Below, piece by piece: positions 34,107-46,300 of a stretch of DNA of 64,000 nt. Below the pieces are notes generated by a model. The model searched no databases and was not told where the DNA came from. It saw nothing but the letters and a program-made list of their open reading frames with translations. The stretch's first letter is position 1. Each line of letters begins with the position of its first letter. The stretch is from Symbiodinium natans (taxonomy: Eukaryota > Sar > Dinophyceae > Suessiales > Symbiodiniaceae): positions 75,001 through 139,000 of the forward strand of contig CAJNDS010002708.1 in the NCBI GenBank assembly GCA_905221605.1. Direction: 5' to 3'. A program made the translations under genes and the position numbers.

Positions 34107-34349
34107 CATCGCGGCCGCCTACAGCTATCGCAGGCCCGGTGTCTGCTGAGGGGGCTGAAGACAGGTGCGTTGAGCGAGATGGCTTCGGTCATTGCCAGGG
34201 ACTGCCTGCCTTCAAACCCAAGCCCCTTAAACCCTAAACCCTAAGCCCTAAACCCTCAAACCTTTGCGGCCTAAACACCTTACACCCCATAAACATCCTG
34301 AGTTCTCAAAGCTACTCTCTTAAGAAGAGCCTTGCAACGAGCTTCGAAC

Positions 34350-37300
34350 CTATACCCACACTCCCGAGACAAAAACGAGCTCAACCACCTTAATTTAGGG
34401 CTCAGGGTTAAGGGTTTATAGGGTTTAGCACAGGGTTAAGGGCGTAGCATCCTCCGAGGATTCCCTAAACCCCTAAACCCCTTCCTTTCAATCCCCGGGA
34501 GGCGCAAGCTCAAAGATGGCCTGGGGGTTGCATAGGGTTCAGGCTTCAGGCTTCTGGGTTCAGGGCTTCAGGGTTCAGGGTTTCGGGTTTAGGATTGTCT
34601 TTCTGTTTCTTGGGCAATTTTGCTTATTCGGCATTGAGGGTTCTCATGCCTTACCAACTTCCAGGGCATTTTGGGGCGTTCAGGGTGCTCGGGATCTAGA
34701 ACCCCAGGGTTTCAAAAGGGCTTTTGGGTTTCACGGGGTGCCCTAAACCCTAAACCCCTATGGCTCCAGGACTTTGGGGCTTCAGCATTTTGGAGTGTAA
34801 GGGCCTATAGAGTATGGATTTTGGGGTTTTATGGCTTCAGCGCGTATGGCCTGCTTCACAGGTGCTGGGGTACCCTTAACCCTAAACCCTAAACCTCCAA
34901 CAGGTCTATGGTTTTAGGGTTTAAGGTTTCTCAACCCCAAGCCCGAAACGCCAAACCCCAAACCCTAGACCCTGCAAACCCCATAAAACCTCTAAACCTA
35001 TAGACCCTATGAACCCTACAAACCCTCTAAACCCTCTAAACCCTATAAACCCTCATTAAACCCTAATTAAACCCTAAACCCCTAAACCCTAGAGAGGGGC
35101 AGCCAGCAGAATCCAGGCAGGACGGCGTGCCAGAGAAATCCCGGGGCTGCGGATCTTTCTTTGAGATCTTCTAACCCAAAGAGCCCAATACCCCTTAATT
35201 AAGGAGTATTCCTTAAATCATACTAAGGATCCCTATATGGTTTAAGGAATTTCCCTTACATCATACTAAGGATCCCTATATGGTTTAAGGAATATTCCTT
35301 GTAAACCAGAACTAAGGATCCCTAGATGGTTTAAGGAATATCCCTTACATCATACACAGGAGCCCTATATGGTTTAAGGAATATTGCTCAGGTGCGGGGT
35401 TTTGGGCTCTCTGGGTAGCACGGCTGTCAACGAGCCGCCACGCTGCTCGGGCTATATTAGGGTTTAGGGTTTAGGGTTTAGGGTTTAGGCCTGTACTGAA
35501 AGAGGGCTTGTAAGCGTGTACTTAGGGTTTCTTGTAAGGTTTGGCGTTTCAAGTCTGGGGTGAAGGGTTTGGTAGTTAGAGCTTGTGTGGCTTACAACCC
35601 TAAAACCCCACACCCTACAAGCCTTGAACCCTGCAAACCCTAAACCCTCAACGCTAAACCCTAAACCCCTTGAAAAAGCACTTCACTTCGCAGGCCACCA
35701 CCCCAAGCCCTAGATTACACTAAGCCCTCGACCACCCCAAGCCCTCCTACAAACCCTAAACCCAAAACCCTAAAACCCTGAAAAAGTCCATTTTATCTCC
35801 TTAACCTGACAAACCCCTAAACCCCTGAAACCCCTAAAGCCGTAAAATCCAAAAACCCAAAAACCTAAAACCCAAAAGCCCTAAAACCCTAAAACCCTAA
35901 CAGCCTAAAACCGTAAACCTCTAAACCCTAAGACCCTAAGACCCTAAGACCCTAAAACCTTAAAACCCTAGAAACACTAAAGCCTTAAAACCCATCACCC
36001 TAAAACCATAAAACCCTCAAACCCTCAAACCCTCAAACCCTAAAACCCTAAAACCCTAGAACCCTAAAACCCTAAAATCCTAAAACCCTAAAATCCTAAA
36101 ACCCTAAAGCCATAAAAGCCCAAAACCGGAAAACCCTAAAATCCTAAAACCCTGAAACCCTAAAAGCCTAAAACCCTCAAACCCTCAAACCCTAAAACCC
36201 TAAAACCCTAAAACCCTAAAACCCTAAACCCCCCTAGAGCCCATCTTAGTTGTCCAGTAACCTGGGGAAACTAAAGGTCCACCTTTGCGATTATAAGGGG
36301 ATTGTACGACCCCAAAAAGGTCAAAGGCTACCTACTCTACTTGAAGGTTCATGGGACTTAATAACCACGTATAACTGTACTTATAACCCTACTTACAATT
36401 GGGATAACCCCTATAAGGCCCTTTAGGGGTATTGTAAGTGGGGTTATAAGTACAGTTATAAGTACTACCCCAAAACCCTAAACCCTAAACCCTAAACCCT
36501 AAACCCTCAAAGGGTACCTACTCTACTTCTAGGCCATCAGCCAAACCCGCTCACGGCCGCCAAGCCGAAGGAGCGCCGGGGCTCGAGGAGTTGTGCATAC
36601 GTCACCTTCAGCTGCTGACGCTTTCTTGCCAGGGTTTAGGGTTTAGGGTTTAGGGTTTAGGGTTTAGGGTTTAGGGTTTAGGGTTTAGGGTTTAGGGTTT
36701 AGGGTTTAGGGCTTCGGGATTTCGGGATTTAGGGCGCATACTTGGAGGTTCATGGGTAGGTTTTTTGGGGGGTTCGAAGTGCCCTAAATGGGGTCATAGG
36801 TACAGTTACCATGATTAAAAACCTAAGTATACCTCCCATGTGAACCTCCGTGTAGGGGTTTAGGGGTTCAGGTCTGGTTTAGGGTTTAGGGTTTAGGGTT
36901 CAGGGTTCAGGGTTCAGGGTTTAGGGTTGAGGGTTGAGGGTTGAGGGTTGAGGGTTTAGGGTTGAGGGTTTAGGGTTTAGGGCGCCTGGGACTTCAGGGG
37001 ATGGATCTTTTGGTAGCGTCCAAGTGTTTAATAATATAGGTGCTTGAATAATTAGAATAAGGTTTTTGGGGGTTATCATAGTATAACAATTGCTGATAAC
37101 CATCTGAGAGCAAGTTCAATTACATTCTTCGGCTACAACTTAACTTGGGCGCGACGTAGAGCCAATCCGAACTTTGGCGTGTGGGTCGTCTTGCTTGTGA
37201 TTGCAATTCCGTGTATTTGTATGATAGAGAAGATGGCAAGAAAAAGACAAAGAAAAAATGATTACACAACGAAAATGGGGAGGGTAGGGCGGGCAGCAAT

Positions 37301-40300
37301 CAGCCCCGCGTCTGGCTTGGCACACCCTAAACCCTAAACCCTAAACCCTAAACCCTAAACCCGAAACCCTAAACCCTAAACCCCCTAAACCCTATATAAA
37401 CCCCCGAAACCCTTCACATCGGCTGCTAAACGCTCAGGGCGCGGACCCATGTACCGGATGCATGATCCAGACCTGGCATCTTGCCTAAAGCCTTCGAGGG
37501 CAGGGGTCTAGGGCTGTAGGGCTGTAGGGCTTTAGGGCTTTAGGGCTTTGGGGCTTTAGGGCTTTAGGGGTTTAGGGTTTAGGGAGTTTATGTTATATCA
37601 TAGGGGTTTAGGGGCTTCGGCGGGTTTAGCGGTTTAGGCGTTGAGGGGCTCAAGGCTCTCAACCCTAAACCATGCACCTGGCTTCGAGGGTAGGGGTCTA
37701 AGGGTGTGGGCACTATGCCCTCTACCTAAAGTGCTCAGTACCCCTTACGGAGTGTACGTTGAATCATACTAAGGATCCGCATGCGTTGCAGAGGCATGTT
37801 CCTGAATTCGGGGCTCTTTGGGTACAGGGAGCATGGAACCCAAAATCAGCAAAAAGTAAAACAACTCACTTCGCTAACACCCAGGCAATACAAATGGCTC
37901 AGCCTGACTGCTTTTGATAGGCAAATGTGCCCAAAACATGTGAAGTTCAATGATGTGCAAAGCTGGATGAGAGGAAGCATGCGAGTGGGAAGCCTGCCCC
38001 CCTTCCTTCTATGGGGGTGGCTGTCAAAATGATGATCCTTTTGGGGCTACGTACCCTAAACATTAGATGCCGTATTATAATGGGGATCCCAAAAAGGACC
38101 ACAATTACGACAACCACCCATGGAGCAATGGAAACAGGCCGGGCTCACATTGGGTATCTCCAACTTCATGCTCATTGACCTTCCTGCGCACTCCAACCAG
38201 GTGACAACAGGCACAACTGCACTCCGGCACAAAGCGCCACAAGGGACGCACCCTAACCCTAAACCCTAAACCCTAAACCTGGTACGTGGCCACAGCAGGA
38301 AGCTGAGAACAAGGAATGCAAGCGGACGTGTCTTGTCTGCAACTGAGCTACCCTTGCTGCAGCCGGACCAGCACGTAAGTTCGTCCACGTGCAATGTGCC
38401 CAGAAGCGTGCTAGAGGTCATTTTCGCGGCTTACGAATTGCAGAGTGATATGAAGCAGGGTATATATTACTGTTGTTGGTGAGTGTATATAAGGTTCCTT
38501 TTTAATGTTGGTGAGTGTATATACTTGGTGGCCTTTTGGGGATACAAGAAATATAAACCCTACTTCATATCCTCGTGCCTCTGTCCGAAACAGGACTGAC
38601 GCCCCGCTCCTTGCTCTGCCTTTCTCTCGCTCGCGTATTCACTTTGCTAACTTCATCATAAGGCTTCGGTCTCAGGTACGCATCAATTTGGTCGGTGGTA
38701 AGTTCTTTAGGGATAAGGGTTCTGGCTCACATTATCAAGTTTAGGGGGTGCCAGATGCAAACATTGTGGGGTGGAGAGCCATCGCGTGAGGCTCCAGCGT
38801 CTGCTGTGATCCACGGGTGGAAGGCTTAGAGTTTGAGACACGGGGCATGGTACCTGCATGCAAGATGCATGTGCCACTTGTGCTTGCGAAATGTGTTCGA
38901 AGAAAATGATGGGTGTAGGCCCTGACGGTTCACAGCCAACGCGCGCAACCGATTGCTGTTTAGGGTTTAGGGTTTAGGGCTTAGGGTTTAGGATTCGAAA
39001 AGAAGTGCTTCGCAACGTGGCAAATGTGGCAGTTCGCGGCCCCGACCCATCCAGGATTGTTGACGAAAGGTTCATTCAGATGTCAAGACCTCGTCATCGT
39101 CTAATATCCGCGCCAACCTCTTTCTTCCCAGGAAGCCCAGTACTGGGAAGCGCTTTCGGCTTAGTAACTAGGGTTAATAAGTTAGGCTATGGAGATTATT
39201 ATTGGTTTTCTCGGGCATACCAAGTAGACTTACGAAGTCAAACGGGCTTCCTAGTACCCCTCAACTCCTTATGCACGGAACCCGCCTCACCATGTGGTGG
39301 GGGGGGGGGGGGGGGGGTGGCAGGGGGGGCTCACGAAAAACCGAGGTCTATTCAGAAATTGGAGGCTCTCAAGCACTCACACCTGACATGCATCCAGGTG
39401 AGCGTGCAGCCATCATGTAGCTGCTGTGGGGTCTTCTTCCAAAACCAATTCTATTCATCAAAGGTGGGCTTTTGGGAAACCCACGACATCATCACCTGGG
39501 TTCACCTGAGGTAGGCTGGTTTTATCAGGAGCAATCCCCACACCCTGTGTGCCCAGAGACTGCAATATCCTTTCATTCGGGAGTAAGCCACAAAGCGTAG
39601 TAGGATGCTTCTTGCAACTTAAGGAATGTTGCCCTAAACCCTGAACCCTAAACCCTTAACCCTAAACCCTAAAACTTAAACCCTGAACCCTAAACCCTAA
39701 GTGGAGCCTCTGGGTACACTCGCCAATAATGCTCCTAGTACCAGGATTCGGAACTCCGCAAGGCTGGAAGAAGCCTCCTCGGCCCGAAGCCCCCAAAACC
39801 CTAACCCTAAACCTACAACCCCTAAACCATAAACCCTAAACCTTCAACCCTAAACCCTGTAGGGTTTAGGCTTTTTTAAACCCTAAACCCCAAACCCTAA
39901 ATCCTGAACCCTAAACCCCCCCTTCCTAGGGCTTATATGGTTTAGGCTCCTCTTGCGGCCAATATGGGAAAGTATCGAAATATCGCAAGGGCCTACAGCT
40001 ATCATCCTCAATCTCTGAGCCCGATACCCAAAATCTTAGGGTTTAGGGTTTAGGGTTTAGGGTTTAGGGTTTAGGGTTTAGGGTTGATTCCCGGAGCGCC
40101 CCGCCCGCCCACGACGAAGATGGCTCCAGCGCTACTCGCAGCACGGACACCTCGGCAAGCAGGAGCGGCCTAGAGCCATATGGGTTTAGGGTTTAGGGTT
40201 GAGGGTTTAGGGTTGAGGGCTTAGGGAACGTAGGGACCCCTAAGAAAGGCCCCCCCAAAGAGTGGTATTCCCTCATGAGAATGGACCCCAAGAAGGTGGC

Positions 40301-43300
40301 CCTAATTTCGGAAACCGCCACCCTCAACCCTATAAACCCAAGACCCCAAATCGGTTTTGCGGTTTAGGGCATGCGGGGCCAATGCGGGGGTTAGGGTAGA
40401 GGGGGTCAGGGGATTGGGGTTTGGGCTGCAGGGATTAAGTCGTTGAGGGCCCTGTGCCTATGTTCTCTCTGTGTCGACCTGTTTCAGGCCCTAAGGCCCC
40501 AATTCCTAACCCTAAACCCTAAACCCCTAAACCCCTAAACCCCTAAACCCCTAAACCCCTAAACCCCTAAACCCCTAAACCCCTAAACCCCTAAACCCTA
40601 AACCCTAAACCCTAGACCCTAAACCCTAAACCCTAAACCCTGAAGACCCGAACCCTGGCTCCGTTGGGGCTGAGAAGGTCGCCGCCCGAGGACAGCGATC
40701 CCAATTCTTGCAAGACACGAAGCCCTAAGCCCTCAAAACCCTCGAAACCGTTGCAAAAACCGCAAAACCCCTCGAAACCCTTGAAAAACCCTGCAAAAAA
40801 ACCCTCACAACCCGGAAGACTCCAGCATCCAAAGTTCGTGTGCTAAACCAGAGCCTATGTATGGCGCATGGTATTAATAATCCCAAATAGGGTTTAGAGT
40901 TTAGGGTTTAGGATAACCCAATTTGAACCATATTGGGGAGCTTAAGAGGCTTACAATTGGGTCAGAAGTACCCTGAACCTCCAAGTAGGGCTTTGGGTTA
41001 CCACATACCTATCCTAAACCCAAACCCTGAACCCTAAACCCTAAACCCGGAACCCTAAACCCTAAACCCTAAACCCTAAACCCTAAACTCCAAACCCCAA
41101 ACCCCAAACCCCTTACCCTAAACCCTAGATAAACCTTAAGTTCTGCAGCCCGAACCGTCTCCGAGCCCACCGCCCCAGCGAGGAACCGGAAGGCATGCCA
41201 CGGATTCCCAACTGCGTCGGCAGGCGGTGGAACAAACAAATCAAAGGGAGTCCAGGGGTTTAGGGTTTAGGGTTTAGGGTTTAGGGTTTGGGGTTTAGGG
41301 TTTGGGGTTTGGGGTTTGGGGTTTAGGGTTGATAGGGACCAATCCCATGCTTGTCTCCTTGAACTGTTGAGGGTTTCGGATTTAGGATTTCGGGTTTCGG
41401 GTTCAGGACTCCCTATAGTGTCGAGTAACTATCCCCGAAAGGGGGTCAAGACTTGGTTCAACTCACGTGTAATTGAAGACAGACAGCTTAGCTAACCTTC
41501 AACTTAGGGTAGTTTCCGGTCTCTTGCTATGCGCTCTTAATGGGGGAACTCTTATATACCACTTACATGTGCCTAAAAAATAATGGTTTATATTTCAGAA
41601 TCCTTCAAAGAAGGTAAGGGGCCGTGTAACCCTAAACCATAAACCCTAAACCCTTCCTTGATGCGCGATTTATGTAACGTCAGATGGCCTCGTGGTTTAG
41701 GGTTTGGGATTTAGGGCGACTTGGGTCTGAAGACCAGGTTTTCGTACGAACGTGTTGACGCCTTCCACGAATGGCAATAAACTATTTTAAAACCCTAAAC
41801 CCTGAACCCTGAACCCTGAACCCTAAACCCTAAACCCTAAACCCTGAACCCCTGAAGCAGGGCCAGGTAGGGTAGTAGCATAGTCCCATGCTATGGGCCC
41901 AAAGTGCAGAACCCTTGCAAGCAGGCAGGGGACCATGTAACCCTAAACCCTAAACCCTGAACCCTAAACGACTATTATGGGACCAGGTAACCACCCTTAG
42001 CGACCCTAAGCAAAGCTGAGGTCGGGGGCTTAGGCTTTAGGGTTTAGGGTCTAGGGTTTAGGGCCAGGGTTTAGTGTTCGTCCGAAACACGTGATGCACC
42101 CGACGCAGGCCATGACGCGGGGGCTGTCAGGGTCTAGTGTGCTACTTGATCTAGGGTTTAGGGTTTGGGGTTTAGGGTTTAGGGTTTAGGGCTACTTGGA
42201 GGTTCATGGGTAAATCTATGCAGGGTAAAAAAAAGTACCCGGATTTAGGGCTACTAGCATAAGTAGGGTTACCCTACTTATAACTACCCATGAACCTACA
42301 AGTAGAATCTCGGGGTTCTGGGGCTTTGAGGCTTTCTTGTTTTCGGGGCTTTAGGGCTTCAACTAGGGTTGGGGCTGTGGGTTCTGGAGTCTCGGTTTTG
42401 GGTGTAAGGCCTACGGCTGGTAAAAAGGCAGGGTGCTTCTGTTTCAGTGACCTGCTTTGAGGTTCAGTGGTAGTTGAAATATAAATGTCAGGTTGCAGGT
42501 GCCCTACATCGGGTTGCAAGCATAGTGGCCATACTTCCCCATTCTGGCTACCGGAACCTCTAAGTAGTAGCCCCAAACCCGAAACCCCAAACCCCAAACC
42601 CTACACCCTAAATCCTAAACCCCTAAGCCCCTAAACCCCTAAACCCCTAAACCCCTAAACCCCTAAACCCCTAAGCCCCTAAACCCCTAAACCCCTAAAC
42701 CCCTAAACCCCTAAGCCCCTAAACCCCTAAACCCCTAAACCCCTAAACCCCTAAACCCCTAAACCTTGAAGTGCAGAGGGTTCCCGAGAGGGAGGGCGCA
42801 CCCCACGCTCTGCCATGGGTCCAAATGCTCCACGGTGTCTACATCCCGCGTGTTGTCCTTGGAGGGTATTTGGAACCCCAACTGGTGCCCTTAGGGTTTA
42901 GGGTTTAAGAGTGCTATAATGAGGGTTTAGGGTTTAGGGTTTCGGGTTTGGGGTTAAGGGAATGCGAAAAAACTTTAACAAGCCCCTGAACCCTGAAACT
43001 CAAATCTCCCCCCCCCTCGCGCCCCCCTCCCCCAAAATCGAAACAACCCACAGCAACCCAAAAACACAACACCCTTGAACCCAAACCGCGTACCAACAAA
43101 ACCTTACAGCCAGGATGCCAGAACCCTGAACCCCTAAATCCGTACGCCCAGAACGAAGAAAATCCCTAAACCCTAAACCCTGAAGCTTAAACCCTAAGAT
43201 CTCTGGGCTCCATCGACTCCGCATGTTTTCGGGTCTTTGGGCTCGAAGCTCTCAACCCTCAACCCTAAACCCTCCACCCGAAACCTTGGGATTCAGGGTT

Positions 43301-46300
43301 TTGGGGATGTAGGGTTTCGCCCTGGGCCCTAAACCCTGAACCCTAAACCCCAAACCCCAGACCCTAAACTTTCGGGTTTGGGGGTTCAGGGTTTAGTCGT
43401 TCATGTTGTGAAACCCCCAGGGAGCCTCAAACCCCCTCAACCAAGGAATATCTCCTCGATAAACCCTACAGAGCCTCTAAACCCAGTGAAACCCATAAAC
43501 CCTTAGTTCTCAATGGCATAAACACCTGTATACCTATAGCCCCCGCAAGCCCCATAAACGCTTTGGGTCCTATCAACCCTAAAAACTCGACAAAAGCTTT
43601 CGGCCCTGTAAACCCTACAAGTCCTAATAAAAAATAAAGACCTAAAAACCCCATAAACACGGTAGCCCGGTAGCAACCTATAAACCCCAAAAGCCACACA
43701 CGAACCGCACAGACCCTACAAACCCCATAAACCCTATCCCTCCCGCCAACTCGGCGTCCGCGCATCGTAGCCTCCAGCCACCAGCACGCGTCCACCAGCA
43801 GCCGCGGCGGCCTCGAGAGCTAGGGTTTAGGACTTATAGGGGCTAGGATGAGAGTTTGGGGTTTAGGGTCTAGGGTTTAGGACTTAGGCTTGGAGTTTAG
43901 GATTAGAATTTAGGGTTTAGGGTTTAGGGTTCAGGGTTCAGGGTTCAGGGTTTAGAGTCTGGGAATTAGGGTTTAGGGTTCAAGGTTTAGGGTTAGATCT
44001 TGGGGATGAGGGCTTTGGGGTTGAGGGTTTAGGGTGAGAGGGTTTAGGGTTTGGGGGTCAGGTTTAGGGCTAGTTTGGGGTTGAGGGTTTGGGGGTTGAG
44101 AGTTTGGGGTCGGAGGTTGGAGTTTGGGGCTTAGGGTTTGGGGTTGAGGGTTTTGAGTCGGAGTCTGGGTCTGGGGCTTAGGGTTTGGGGTGGGGGGTTT
44201 AAACCCCATAATCCTAAACCCTAAACCCTAAAATCCTAAACCCCCGAAGCCAGCGCTTGGGACGAGAGGCGAAGTTACACCGCGGTCGTCTCATCGGTGG
44301 CAGGGGCACCTCGGACGGACTCGCTGGCAACGCTCTCAAACCTCGAAGACTCAGTAGGGGTTAAGGCTGTAGGGTTTAGGGTATGGGGTTTAGGGTTTAG
44401 GGTTTAGGGTTTAGGGTCACACTCCGACACTCTACACGCACTAAACCCTGAAACCATAAAACCCAAAACCCTATACACCTACACCCTTATCCATGCAAGA
44501 AGTCCACACTGCAGGCTTTACAAAGCTGAGCCAACCATTGAATGATATATTGAGCAAAGTTCTGCGACCCTCAAGCGTGTTTGGGATCAGGGTACAGGAC
44601 TGAAGGGCCCTAAGCCCTAGACCCTAAGCCCCAACCCCGAGACGCTAACCCCAAACCCGAATCAAAGTCCAATGATGAAATCAGCAACCCGAAAGCCAGA
44701 ACCCAGGACCCCGAATTGAACCTTGCAAAGACCCAAAACCTGAACCCAAGCCCTGTACCCTAAACCGTTAACCACCCCTAAACCCTAAACCCTAAACCCT
44801 AAACCCTGAAACCCTAAACCCTAAACCCTGAAACCCAAGCCAGGACCCCCGGCCCAGCGCCCTACAGTGGGGTCGAAGGACTCCGCAGAGCAGAGGGCCA
44901 CGCCGTCCTGGGTGCAGGTTTAGGGTTTAGGGTTTAGGGTTTAGGGTTTAGGGTTTAGGGTTTAGGATTTAGGGTTTAGGGTCTAGGGTCTAGGGTCTAG
45001 GGTCTAGGGTCTAGGGTCTAGGGTCTAGGGTTTAGGGTTTAGGGTTTAGGGTTTAGGGTTTAGGGTTTAGGGTTTAGGGTTAGGGATTAGGGTTTAGGGT
45101 TTAGTGTTTAGGGGGATAAACCCTAAACCCTAAACCCAAAACCCTAAACCATAACCCTAAACCCTAAACCTACATGCAGTGCTGAGATGTGAAGCCTTCA
45201 ACTCTAGCGACGAAAGCGCCGTCGTCGACCAGAATAATACTTGGAGGTTCATGGGTAGCCAAAGTAGCGTTTAGCGTTCAGGGTTTAGGGTGTCCTAGGG
45301 GAGGTCCATGGGTCGTTTTAAGTGGAGTTAAAAGTGCCCGAAATAGGGTTATGAAGCCCAGTTACCATACATACTTACAACCCTCCTTCGAACTGCCCTT
45401 GAACCTCCAAGTATAAACCCTACACCCTCAACCCTCAACAAAGGAATTTGGTAGACCAGGTAACCATCTTTCAATAAGGGCACCTGTTTTTTTGGTTAAA
45501 CTTTATAAGGGAAGCCAGAGGAGGAAAACAAAAAAAGTGAAGGGTACCACTGGGCTACCAAAGGAGAGTGGCCCGATGTGATTATCACCAGGAAATGTCT
45601 TCGGGCTGTGAACACGACGACTGAAAGGTTCGAAACATGAAGACCCTAATGCCTTAAAAAGTCCCCGTGGGTTTAGTGGCTTTTGAAAGGACTAGAGGAG
45701 GGACCCGTATAAGGGAACTGAGAGGCTCTTAAAGGGCCATTCAGGCACATAGGGACCCTTATAAGGTATATGTAGGGGTTCTAGATGGGCTAAATAGAGA
45801 ATAAGATTCAGGGTCCCTTCTAAGGGTCCCTCCTTCTACCTTCAAGTTTATGGTGTAGAGGTTGGAGACCCTGAACCCTAAACCGCACTAGGTTTAGTGG
45901 TTTCGGGGTTTCAGGCCTTGCCCTAAATTTGAGGGTTTCAGGGATTTTCCGGTTCATACAGGGTTTGGGGATTTTGGGAGGCTAAATTAAGTAGGATCTC
46001 CCCCCTAGTACAAAAACACCTCCGAAGTGACATTTGCTGCTTAGGGTTTAGGGTTTGAGTTCAAGCTCCTGGATGTATATCGACTACTTGGGTCCCGAAT
46101 TAAAGTTAACACCGTTAAAACCCCAAGACCCTATAAAACCTGTCAAAAACTTGCTTAAAACACATGAAAGCCCTATTGTGTCATCCTAAAAAAAAACTGT
46201 AAAAGCCCTTAAAAACAACCCATTCAAAAACCCGCCAAGAGCCCTGAAGCCTAAACCCTAAACCCCAAACCCCAAACCCCAAAACCCCTAAACCCTAAAC

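Noticed and set aside
39299-39317. Poly-G and poly-C runs as biological signals
   Set aside because: Isolated homopolymers of 16-19 bases may be length errors in assembly; no conserved context.
39005-39514. 169-codon plus-strand frame as a gene
   Set aside because: It runs through a poly-G tract and a repeat-like end; only its first ~30 codons look natural and no start or family is evident.
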